This document shows, piece by piece, positions 8,145 through 14,551 of a stretch of DNA of 19,583 nucleotides. The notes beneath the pieces were generated by a model. It was not told the origin of the DNA. It worked only from the letters and a program-made list of their open reading frames with translations, and made no database searches. This DNA comes from Flavobacteriaceae bacterium (lineage in GTDB: Bacteria; Bacteroidota; Bacteroidia; Flavobacteriales; Flavobacteriaceae), in the NCBI GenBank assembly GCA_013042255.1, contig JABDQK010000164.1, positions 1-19,583 of the forward strand, given 5' to 3'. The position numbers were made by a program, and so were the translations under genes. Each line of letters starts with the position of its first letter. The first letter of the stretch is position 1.

Positions 8145-8594
8145 TCAGCTATCCAGAATATTCTGTAATTCCTCACTATCCATCACGTATTCAGTGACTT
8201 TAAATACTTCTTTTCTGCTTTCGCGGAAATCCTTCACAAAATCAGACATGCTTGTTTCTAGTTTCCCATGCCGGCTAAGGAATTCACTTTCCGAAATTCT
8301 TCCTTTTCCTTCCAGAAAATCAGCGATTACACCTAAATGATCAGTTGTATTTTGGTGGAGTTCATAACAGCTAATGGCTAGGTCGTGTTCTTTTTTGCGA
8401 ATTCCGGCCACGCGATCCAGGTTTTCTTTTTTAGTGATCCAGATCAGGTATTTTTCAATGAGTTGCTGTAGAAAACGGATATCATCCTTATAAAATTCCA
8501 GATCTGATCTCCAGTGTTTTACCAGAATATACAATTCCTGCCAATTCGTTTTTCTTTCTTCGCTGGTGTTTGAAGTAAGGCCTGAGTTACCCAT
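8145..8594 (-). CDS. Small helical protein of unknown function, paralogue of the 141-aa gene at 16833
   Basis: The 149-aa protein is charged, probably all-helical and coiled-coil-like, with no signal peptide or membrane segment. No named family is recognised. Its core, HWRSDLEFYKDDIRFLQQLI, matches KWISQLDFTSDEIDFFDHLL in the 141-aa protein encoded at 16833-17258. Beyond this the two align almost without gaps for about 110 residues, for example DHLGVIADFLE against NKLGGLLEISS and RESRKEVFKVTEYVM against QNLKADIFSYGQKVL. The ATG at 8594 is preceded by a promoter with a Crp/Fnr-type palindrome. With a homologue inside the stress operon and a similar promoter, a role in the same stress response is likely but unproven. 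It is followed 30 bp later by the DUF6544-like gene. Confidence 0.75.
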   Translation of the reverse strand: MGNSGLTSNTSEERKTNWQELYILVKHWRSDLEFYKDDIRFLQQLIEKYLIWITKKENLDRVAGIRKKEHDLAISCYELHQNTTDHLGVIADFLEGKGRISESEFLSRHGKLETSMSDFVKDFRESRKEVFKVTEYVMDSEELQNILDS

Positions 8595-8618
8595 TGTCGT
8601 CTTATTTATTATTTACCT

Positions 8619-8663
8619 TAAAGATATCTATGTCAGGGAGTATTTATTATGATTTATGTCATA
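8619..8663 (-). promoter_or_regulatory. Crp/Fnr-type site and -7 element upstream of the 149-aa gene
   Basis: The palindrome TATGATTTATGTCATA lies at 8648-8663, with core TGAT-N4-GTCA at 8650-8661 centred at 8655.5. On the minus strand the -7-like element TATCTTTA occupies 8626-8619, starting 29.5 bp from the palindrome centre. That puts the site near -41 from the expected start of transcription. The promoter lies 25 bp before the ATG at 8594. The same geometry recurs at four other sites in the window. Confidence 0.68.
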
Positions 8664-8674
8664 TTTGAAATGCC

Positions 8675-9352
8675 CTATGCTTTGATAATCCTCCCGTCTT
8701 CCATCTCTATGATTCGGTCTGTACTTTTGGCAAAATCAAGGTCGTGTGTTACCACCAGCAGGGACAGTCCCTGTTCTTCTTTTAACCTTTTGAATATCTT
8801 TAGCACATTATCTGCGTTGTAACTATCGAGGTTTCCCGTGGGCTCATCTCCCATCAGGATGGTTGGATTGTTTATGAGTGCCCTGGCAATGGCAACTCTT
8901 TGTTTTTCTCCTCCTGAGATCCTCGAGGCCCTTTTGGATGCCAGATTGCCGATATTGAGCATTTCGAGTTTTTCCATGGCATCCCTTTTAATTTCATGGT
9001 GTGATTTTACTGCCAGTTTTTTTGCTGGGAGCATAACGTTTTCCAGCACCGAAAATTCTGACAGGAGATAATGAAATTGGAAGACAAAGCCTATGTGTTG
9101 ATTCCTGATCCTGGAAAGCTTCTGGTGTGATTTTCCGGTGACAAGCTCATTATTGAGGTACAATTCTCCTGTATAGTCTGTATCCATAGTGGAGAGGATA
9201 TACAAAAGTGTGGATTTTCCCGATCCTGATTTTCCCATAATTGAGGCGAACTCTCCTTCCTCCACCTTAAAGCTGATATCTTTCAACACATGAAAATCTA
9301 CCGGTTTCCGAAAGATTTTATTGATTAGCCTTGCTTCCAGTACATGTTTCAT
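8675..9352 (-). CDS. ABC transporter ATP-binding protein, MacB/LolD type
   Basis: This 225-aa nucleotide-binding subunit powers the adjacent permease. Walker A is GKSGSGKST (residues 40-48), the Q-loop is VFQFHYLL near 90-97, the signature is ISGGEKQ (145-151), Walker B is ILMGDEP (165-171), the D-loop follows as TGNLD, and the switch histidine is H203 in VTHD. Length and the SGKSTLLYILSTMD stretch are those of the LolD/MacB/FtsE group, which works by mechanotransmission rather than classic membrane transport. The gene begins 9 bp after the permease stop and is last in the three-gene operon. The substrate (macrolide-like compound, lipoprotein, lipid or peptide) cannot be told from sequence. 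Confidence 0.93.
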   Translation of the reverse strand: MKHVLEARLINKIFRKPVDFHVLKDISFKVEEGEFASIMGKSGSGKSTLLYILSTMDTDYTGELYLNNELVTGKSHQKLSRIRNQHIGFVFQFHYLLSEFSVLENVMLPAKKLAVKSHHEIKRDAMEKLEMLNIGNLASKRASRISGGEKQRVAIARALINNPTILMGDEPTGNLDSYNADNVLKIFKRLKEEQGLSLLVVTHDLDFAKSTDRIIEMEDGRIIKA

Positions 9353-9361
9353 GAGCCTGTC

Positions 9362-10624
9362 TTAATTTCCCCGGATGATTCTTACCGGATCTATTTTTCT
9401 TGCTTTGTTCGAAGGGAGATATCCCGCCACAAAAGTGGACAACAGAGCAAAAACAATTCCTATCACGTAATAGCTGAACTGCATATTTACAGGAAAGGTC
9501 GTGATGGTAGGAAGGGCCTCCGTATCGAAAGGCAATTGGTCTATAAAAACCGAAAGACCAAATCCTACTATTAGTCCGAGTATTCCCCCGAGCAGGCCGA
9601 TAATCATAGCCTGACTCATAAAAATCAGCTGAACATCACTCCCCGAGAACCCGGTAGCCTTGAGGATGGCTATATCATTCATCTTTTCATAAATTAGCAT
9701 ATTCAGGATGTTGTATATTCCGAAACCGGCAACAATCAACAGGGTTATTGAGACGGCATAAGTGATGAGGTTTCTGATGTCTGAGCCGGTCTCAAACTGA
9801 GCATTGGCCGTGTTGATGTCTGTTGCCTTGATGTCGAATTGTTTTTCAAGTTTTTTTGACATTGGAAGTGCCTCAGCAAGGTCGTGGAGTTTAACGTTGA
9901 TATCAGTGATATAATTCTGGGCTTCACCACTGATTCGCTGTACCGTACTGAGGTTGGCATAACTTTGAATGTTGTCGATCTCAGCAATACCACTTTGGTA
10001 TATGCCCACAATCTTTAGTGGGAAAACCGATCCTTTTACAGTGCTTACCTGAACCCTGTCGCCAACGCCCAGGGACATCTTTTTTGCGAGTCCGGCACCC
10101 AGAAGTATACCGTTTTCAAGGTTTCGCAGGGCTTCCGGACTTCCATCGATGATATAGTCCCTGAAATTTGACAGCCTCACTTCTTCCATAATGTCTATAC
10201 CTGTAAGGTTTCCTCCCAACTCAATAGAGCCTGACAAATAAAAGATCTGCGCCCTCATCTGTGGTGTGGCTCCCCTTACTCCTTTGTCCTTTTTAAGGTA
10301 ATCTAATATGGGTAATGCATTGTGAATTTTTAGCTGACTCTGCTTTGGTTTTACAGAGTGTACCACATTGAGGGAGTTTTCAAAATCCTTGTATAGGGAA
10401 ACAGGTTGCTTTTCTGAAGGTTCAATCTCATTGTATAGATGAATGTGAGGTGTTTGATTCAGAATAAGGTCGTCCAGCATCTGGTTAAGTCCGGTCATAA
10501 AGCTCACCAGGGTTATATATGCCCCGATTCCAAAGGTTACCCCCAGGGATGCCGTAACGGTCGACTTCATCTTGGTAAGAAGATGGGTTTTGGCAATATT
10601 CAGTATGACTTTCCAATTCGTCAT
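9362..10624 (-). CDS. MacB/FtsX-like ABC transporter permease
   Basis: The 420-aa permease has the MacB/LolC topology. One transmembrane helix lies at about residues 22-44, then a large periplasmic domain of about 235 residues containing GNLTGIDIMEE and GILLGAGLAKKMSLGVGD. Three C-terminal helices follow at roughly 283-308, 333-360 and 385-405. The FtsX-core sequence YEKMNDIAILKATGFSG is the coupling-helix region, and the end ARKIDPVRIIRG is the usual FtsX-family terminus. Its ATG overlaps the stop of the upstream adaptor gene by 4 bases (ATGA at 10624-10621), indicating coupled translation. It forms a tripartite pump with the adaptor and ATPase. No outer-membrane TolC partner is encoded nearby. 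Confidence 0.92.
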   Translation of the reverse strand: MTNWKVILNIAKTHLLTKMKSTVTASLGVTFGIGAYITLVSFMTGLNQMLDDLILNQTPHIHLYNEIEPSEKQPVSLYKDFENSLNVVHSVKPKQSQLKIHNALPILDYLKKDKGVRGATPQMRAQIFYLSGSIELGGNLTGIDIMEEVRLSNFRDYIIDGSPEALRNLENGILLGAGLAKKMSLGVGDRVQVSTVKGSVFPLKIVGIYQSGIAEIDNIQSYANLSTVQRISGEAQNYITDINVKLHDLAEALPMSKKLEKQFDIKATDINTANAQFETGSDIRNLITYAVSITLLIVAGFGIYNILNMLIYEKMNDIAILKATGFSGSDVQLIFMSQAMIIGLLGGILGLIVGFGLSVFIDQLPFDTEALPTITTFPVNMQFSYYVIGIVFALLSTFVAGYLPSNKARKIDPVRIIRGN

Positions 10625-11730
10625 TGAGAAGGTTTAATCAAATAGGTAGTCTCGTCAATTCCCGAAATGATTTCTACTCGTTCGAGATCCTGGATCCCGA
10701 TTTCTACGGACACCATCCCGTTATCGGTTTCAACCAGGCTGTCATTGATCAGATATTCCTTGGGAATCACCAGGGCATTTTTTTTCTGATCGATTATAAT
10801 ATTCCCCTCCCCAGACAAACCAGGATAAAGTGTAGAGGGAGGATTATCAAAAAGGGCCTCCACTTTAAACGTTTGTGATCGTTCGTCTTTTTTTGGATAG
10901 ATCTTACTTACAACTGCCTTAAATACTTTTGAGGGATATGCATCTAAACTTATTACGACGCGCTGTCCTGTGCTTAGTTTTACGATATCCACCTCATCGA
11001 CCAACATCTCGATAATAAAATTTGATGAACTTCCAACGGAAGCAACGGGTTCCATTGTAGTTACTATCTCACCCGGATTTTTATATAGAGCGTAAACGGT
11101 GCCGTTGATTTTACTTACGATACTAAAATCACTGGCGGTGATCCTGGAAGTTCTGTAATTATTTTTTGCCTGCCTGTATCTGGTTTCCAATTCGTTTTTT
11201 GTTTGTGCATATGCACTGGTTTTAAGACTGAGGTTGTTACGGGAAAGCTCAAAAGCTAATTTGCGATTGTCGTATTCTGCCCGGGCTCCAATACCTTGTT
11301 CCCAAAGTTTTTTCTGCCTGAAATAGTTAAGGGAATCATTCGCGAACTGCAGGGATGCAGCTTCAATCTGTTCCTTAAGGCTTTCAAGTACAGCGTTGTT
11401 CCCCAGGTAGTTCTGTTCGGCTAATTCGAGCGATAATCGGGCATTCTCCATATTTAGTTTTGGAGTGTTATTAATGATTTGTGCTATCGCTTCACCTCTT
11501 TGGATGGTATCACCTTCTTCGACCAGATTTTTGTCGAGGATTCCACCTACGGCTGCATAGGCAAGATAGAGACTATCTGGCTGGATGGTAACGGAAGAAT
11601 ACACAGATTCTGTGATGGAGGTCTTTTCCGGTTTTATTTTATCACGTGAATCACCACAGTTTGCAATAAAAATAGTCCCCAGGGAAAGTACGCCCAATTT
11701 AAAAATCGAAGTTGCTAGTCGTCGGTTCAT
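10621..11730 (-). CDS. HlyD/MacA-type periplasmic adaptor, probable lipoprotein
   Basis: The 369-aa protein is the membrane-fusion subunit that links the MacB-like permease to an outer-membrane exit channel. After a basic start MNRRLATSIFKLG and a hydrophobic run, a probable lipobox ends in I-A-N-C25; asparagine just before the cysteine is unusual. The lipoyl-like half-motif GGILDKNLVEEGDTIQRGEA (about residues 63-82), a coiled-coil hairpin (about 95-200), a second lipoyl half around NGTVYALYKNPGEIV, and a beta-barrel segment with VDEVDIVKLSTGQRVVISL follow in the order expected for MacA/HlyD proteins. It is the first gene of the operon. Upstream are a perfect -7 element and a Crp/Fnr-type palindrome, so the exporter is probably stress- or oxygen-regulated. 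Confidence 0.88.
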   Translation of the reverse strand: MNRRLATSIFKLGVLSLGTIFIANCGDSRDKIKPEKTSITESVYSSVTIQPDSLYLAYAAVGGILDKNLVEEGDTIQRGEAIAQIINNTPKLNMENARLSLELAEQNYLGNNAVLESLKEQIEAASLQFANDSLNYFRQKKLWEQGIGARAEYDNRKLAFELSRNNLSLKTSAYAQTKNELETRYRQAKNNYRTSRITASDFSIVSKINGTVYALYKNPGEIVTTMEPVASVGSSSNFIIEMLVDEVDIVKLSTGQRVVISLDAYPSKVFKAVVSKIYPKKDERSQTFKVEALFDNPPSTLYPGLSGEGNIIIDQKKNALVIPKEYLINDSLVETDNGMVSVEIGIQDLERVEIISGIDETTYLIKPSQ

Positions 11731-11744
11731 CGATTGTGTTTTAA

Positions 11745-11788
11745 CAAAAATAAGCTTGAATTTAACCTGAGACCTATGATATTTATCA
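11745..11788 (-). promoter_or_regulatory. Crp/Fnr-type site and -7 element upstream of the ABC exporter operon
   Basis: On the minus strand TATTTTTG at 11752-11745 matches TAnnTTTG fully. A perfect TGAT-ATTT-ATCA palindrome lies at 11777-11788, centre 11782.5, which is 30.5 bp from the first base of the -7 element. That is one base more than the other sites of this kind in the window. The element is 15 bp before the adaptor ATG at 11730. There is no obvious TTG at -33, as expected for an activator-dependent promoter. Confidence 0.68.
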
Positions 11789-11918
11789 GATTAACCTAAA
11801 GAGGCAATTCCTTAAGAAAAATAATTGTATTTTTAAGTAGGACAATTTTATGATCTATCCCTGTTGTTTTAGTTTCGAATTTTGTCAGAATATGACAGGA
11901 ATGTTAGTTAAAAACTCG

Positions 11919-11955
11919 GGAGCCTGATAATTGTCATAGAAATGATCAGGACTCC
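11919..11955. repeat. Imperfect long inverted repeat upstream of hpf
   Basis: The left arm GGAGCCTGATAATT (11919-11932) pairs with AATGATCAGGACTCC (11941-11955), with one A/G mismatch and one extra A, around an 8-base centre. It encloses and overlaps the Crp/Fnr-type half sites. It lies upstream of the expected transcription start, so it is more likely an operator than an RNA hairpin. It lacks the T-run of a terminator. Confidence 0.5.
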
Positions 11956-11967
11956 TTTCTATCTTGA
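11925..11967 (+). promoter_or_regulatory. Crp/Fnr-type site and -7-like element upstream of hpf
   Basis: The core TGAT-AATT-GTCA lies at 11925-11936 (centre 11930.5, followed by TA). A -7-like element TATCTTGA starts at 11960, exactly 29.5 bp downstream. The -7 match is imperfect (two of six fixed positions differ from TAnnTTTG), as is common for activated promoters. The hpf ATG is 22 bp beyond the element. The rest of the 259-bp divergent region (11731-11989) holds the adaptor promoter and the inverted repeats described here, and no gene. Confidence 0.62.
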
Positions 11968-11989
11968 ACCTATAAAATAAATTCATTGT

Positions 11990-12289
11990 ATGACTATCAA
12001 TATTCAATACCTGCACATGCCTACCAGTGAGGCCATGAATGAATTATTAACCCACAAACTTGAGAAGCTCAGCGTCAAATATGATTGGATCATCAGCACG
12101 GATGTTTATTTCAAACTCGCAAATGACCCGAGGGGAAAAAACAAGGTTTGTGAAATGAAGATGGAGGTGCCCGGCCCCAGGATTTTTGCTACTTCCACAG
12201 AGGATAACTTTGAAAAGGCTGCGGCCCAGACCCTCAAGGATATAGAACGTCAACTAAAGAAACGCAAGGCTATTTATTCAAAACACTGA
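11990..12289 (+). CDS. hpf: Short ribosome hibernation-promoting factor (HPF/RaiA family)
   Basis: The 99-aa protein matches the S30AE/sigma-54-modulation fold. It starts MTINIQYLHMPTSEAM, has the helix ELLTHKLEKLSVKY, the strand WIISTDVYFKL, and the family region FATSTEDNFEKAAAQTLKDI followed by a basic tail QLKKRKAIY. Family members bind in the 30S decoding region and block translation or drive dimer formation of 70S ribosomes in stationary phase. It has no C-terminal dimerisation domain, so it is of the short HPF/RaiA type; a long HPF may exist elsewhere. It is monocistronic, convergent with the thioredoxin gene, and its promoter carries a Crp/Fnr-type palindrome. That fits induction under low oxygen or low energy. 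Confidence 0.9.
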   Translation: MTINIQYLHMPTSEAMNELLTHKLEKLSVKYDWIISTDVYFKLANDPRGKNKVCEMKMEVPGPRIFATSTEDNFEKAAAQTLKDIERQLKKRKAIYSKH

Positions 12290-12393
12290 TATTCTTACAT
12301 ACATAATTCTCAATATTTGTCCTTAAGAGGAAATATTTCTCCTGGGTAGCTGTCTACAGGGTGCAAATAACTTTCAAGCCTGTATTAGTAATT

Positions 12394-12693
12394 CTACAGG
12401 TATGATTCAAGTATCCCGACGATATCCTTTTTCTGTAAAACCCCGGACTGTCGCCACATGGGTTTGCCTTCTTTGAAGACGATCATGGTAGGAACCCCTC
12501 GTACCTGGTATTTAGCAGCAAGGGAAGGATTTTTGTCCACGTCAATTTTGATGATTTTGACAGAATCACCCATTGATTCCTTTACTTCCTTCAGGATAGG
12601 GGCAAGTACTTTACAGGGGCCACACCAGTCTGCATAGAAGTCTACCAGGACAGGTGTCGCAGAGGTTACGATCTTTTTAAAGTTACTTTTCAT
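12394..12693 (-). CDS. Thioredoxin
   Basis: The 99-aa protein is a classic thioredoxin: VLVDFYADWCGPCKVLAPIL with active-site cysteines C24 and C27, then KIIKIDVDKNPSLAAKYQV and the cis-proline loop RGVPTMIVF. It reduces disulfides in the cytoplasm; there is no signal peptide. The reading frame is open ten codons further upstream to a TTG at 12723, but the promoter -7 element lies at 12718-12711. The ATG at 12693 is therefore the only start consistent with transcription from it. It is slightly short for the family (about 105-110 aa). It is divergent from the stress operon and shares a symmetric regulatory region with it. Confidence 0.94.
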   Translation of the reverse strand: MKSNFKKIVTSATPVLVDFYADWCGPCKVLAPILKEVKESMGDSVKIIKIDVDKNPSLAAKYQVRGVPTMIVFKEGKPMWRQSGVLQKKDIVGILESYL

Positions 12694-12710
12694 TATTAAC
12701 AATTGTAGCG

Positions 12711-12784
12711 CAAAACTATTCAAAAAAATATGAGGGGGAACTGATTAATATCATACTTCGAGTCTAACAAAAAATGTACCTTTA
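12711..12784. promoter_or_regulatory. Divergent promoter pair (thioredoxin / stress operon) sharing one Crp/Fnr-type palindrome
   Basis: A perfect palindrome TGAT-TAAT-ATCA lies at 12742-12753 (centre 12747.5). To its left, on the minus strand, TAGTTTTG (12718-12711, a full TAnnTTTG match) begins 29.5 bp from the centre and serves thioredoxin. To its right, on the plus strand, TACCTTTA (12777-12784) begins 29.5 bp from the centre and serves the universal stress operon. One bound dimer could therefore touch RNA polymerase at -41 on both strands. Confidence 0.72.
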
Positions 12785-12808
12785 AGAGACATATTAAATA
12801 GAGTCTAC

Positions 12809-13654
12809 ATGAGAAAGATAGTGGTGCCAACTGATTTTTCAGATAATGCCTACAATGCATTGGTGTATGCCTGTGAGATCTTCAAATACGAACGAAGTGA
12901 AATTTACATTCTCCACGCCTTTGCCGATGAGGTATATCAATTGGGAAATATCACGGACCGCAAAGTACTCGAAACGAAAAAAGCAGAAATTGAACAAAGG
13001 TCAGCTCAATCCCTGAAGGGGGTACTTGAGAAAATCAAAGCGTATTCTCCAAATCCCAGACATTCTGTATCTACCATCCCGGCTTTCGGCTCTTTAATAG
13101 ACGAAGTGAATGATTTGGTGAACCGGGAAAATATTGACATTGTTGTCATGGGAACAAGAGGCGCGGCTAATGACCGCAGCATTACTTTTGGGAGTAATAC
13201 CCTGATGGTGATGAAGTATATACAATGTCCGGTCTTGGCGATTCCAGAAAACTATGAATATCATCCACCCCGCGAATTATTGTTTCCAACCAATTACCTG
13301 ATCCCATATAAAAGGAGAGAGCTGAAATTGCTTTGTGAACTAACAGGTTCATTCCGCTCGAACATACATATGTTGTATATCGATCCCATGAAAAAACCCT
13401 CCCTGAGGCAGGAAGACAATAAGGAATTTCTAAAAAACGAATTACGCAAGGCCAATTTAACGTTTGAGACTACCGAAGAAAAAGACAAAACGATGGCTAT
13501 ATCCAAATATATAGTTCATCAGAATATAGACATGCTGGTTATGGTCAATACCCGGCACTCTCATCTTGAGGATATGTTGATGCCTTCTACGGTAAACACC
13601 CTCGGACTGCATATCAAAATCCCATTTTTGATACTACAGAATATCGCCCGTTAA
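12809..13654 (+). CDS. Tandem-domain universal stress protein (UspA family), copy 1
   Basis: The 281-aa protein is two Usp domains in one chain. Domain 1 (about residues 1-145) starts KIVVPTDFSDNAYNAL and keeps the ATP-binding pattern G-x2-G-x9-G-S (G115, G118, G128, S129 in MGTRGAANDRSITFGS), followed by CPVLAIP. Domain 2 (about 150-281) starts ELLFPTNYLIPYKRREL but has lost the glycine loop: the matching stretch is VNTRHSHLEDMLMPST. So one nucleotide site per chain is expected. Such proteins aid survival in growth arrest, oxygen limitation or redox stress. It is the first gene of an operon with a second copy, an ATP-cone nuclease and a beta-CASP protein. The ATG lies 24 bp after the -7 element. 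Confidence 0.93.
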   Translation: MRKIVVPTDFSDNAYNALVYACEIFKYERSEIYILHAFADEVYQLGNITDRKVLETKKAEIEQRSAQSLKGVLEKIKAYSPNPRHSVSTIPAFGSLIDEVNDLVNRENIDIVVMGTRGAANDRSITFGSNTLMVMKYIQCPVLAIPENYEYHPPRELLFPTNYLIPYKRRELKLLCELTGSFRSNIHMLYIDPMKKPSLRQEDNKEFLKNELRKANLTFETTEEKDKTMAISKYIVHQNIDMLVMVNTRHSHLEDMLMPSTVNTLGLHIKIPFLILQNIAR

Positions 13655-13670
13655 CATTAAAAAGACTAAG

Positions 13671-14516
13671 ATGAAAACGATTATTCTCCCTACTGATTTT
13701 TCAAAGAATGCGTATAATGCAGTTTCCTATGCTCTTGAATTTTTTAAGAAGGAAGAATGCAGGTTTATTCTTCTTAACACTTATACTCCGGCCATTTATC
13801 AATCGGAGTATATACTGCATAGTCCCGGGCAGATTGGGTTGGGGGATGTTTATCAATCCTTTTCCATGGAACATCTGGATGAACTCAAGAAAAAGCTGGA
13901 ACGACGATTTAAAAATCCGAAACACAGCTTTGTCACCCATTCCGTTTTTAACCTCCTGGTGGATGAGATTATTGACCTAGCTAAAAAAGAAGAGGTAGAC
14001 ATGGTTGTCATGGGCACACAGGGAGCCACCGGAGCTAAAGAAATATTTCTGGGTTCTCATACCGTTCATGTGATCAAAAAAGCACCATGTCCGGTTATGG
14101 CAATTCCCGCCAATTACAAATATGAAAAGCCTGAAGCTATTCTGTTTCCAACCGATTACGAGATCGACTATGAGCATACAAAGTTGTCTGTATTGATGGA
14201 TCTTGTTAGCCGGCATAAAGCGAAAATTAATATTCTTCACGTTTCAACCGGTTTTGAGCTTAACGAGAAGCAGAAAAAGAATAAACATAGTTTGTCTGAA
14301 ATGTTCCGTGATCTCACACATGAGTTTCACGATGTACCCAGTCAGGAAATTATCGAAGGGATCAACGGTTTTAAAGCGAAATCCAGGGTAGACCTCCTGG
14401 CAATGATCCAGAACAAACACACCTTTTTGGAACGATTATTCATTGAACCCGTTATTAAAAAGATAGGTTTTCATGTGACCATCCCTTTCCTCGTATTGCC
14501 GCATCCTAATGAATAA
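13671..14516 (+). CDS. Tandem-domain universal stress protein (UspA family), copy 2
   Basis: It is the same length as copy 1 (281 aa) and has the same two-domain plan, so it is a tandem duplicate that has diverged strongly. Domain 1 begins TIILPTDFSKNAYNAV and keeps the ATP loop at identical positions (G115, G118, G128, S129 in MGTQGATGAKEIFLGS), then CPVMAIP. Domain 2 begins AILFPTDYEIDYEHTKL and lacks the loop (IQNKHTFLERLFIEPV). The gene follows copy 1 after 16 bp with no promoter between. The pair may form heterodimers; that is inference. Confidence 0.93.
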   Translation: MKTIILPTDFSKNAYNAVSYALEFFKKEECRFILLNTYTPAIYQSEYILHSPGQIGLGDVYQSFSMEHLDELKKKLERRFKNPKHSFVTHSVFNLLVDEIIDLAKKEEVDMVVMGTQGATGAKEIFLGSHTVHVIKKAPCPVMAIPANYKYEKPEAILFPTDYEIDYEHTKLSVLMDLVSRHKAKINILHVSTGFELNEKQKKNKHSLSEMFRDLTHEFHDVPSQEIIEGINGFKAKSRVDLLAMIQNKHTFLERLFIEPVIKKIGFHVTIPFLVLPHPNE

Positions 14517-14551
14517 GGGTATTTCGATCCGCTACAAGCACATTTTGGATT

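Noticed and set aside
11883..11897. TGTCA-N5-TGACA inverted repeat as a sixth Crp/Fnr-type site
   Set aside because: The half-sites are in the opposite order to TGAT-N4-RTCA, and no -7 element lies at the 29-31 bp spacing.
12294..12389. Terminator or RNA gene in the convergent gap between hpf and thioredoxin
   Set aside because: Only short weak repeats are visible (for example a GAAATATTTC palindrome and GTAG/CTAC), with no stable stem plus T run.
12694..12723. Ten-codon N-terminal extension of thioredoxin from a TTG
   Set aside because: The -7 element at 12718-12711 overlaps the extension, so a transcript from that promoter would not contain the TTG. The ATG start gives a normal thioredoxin N-terminus.
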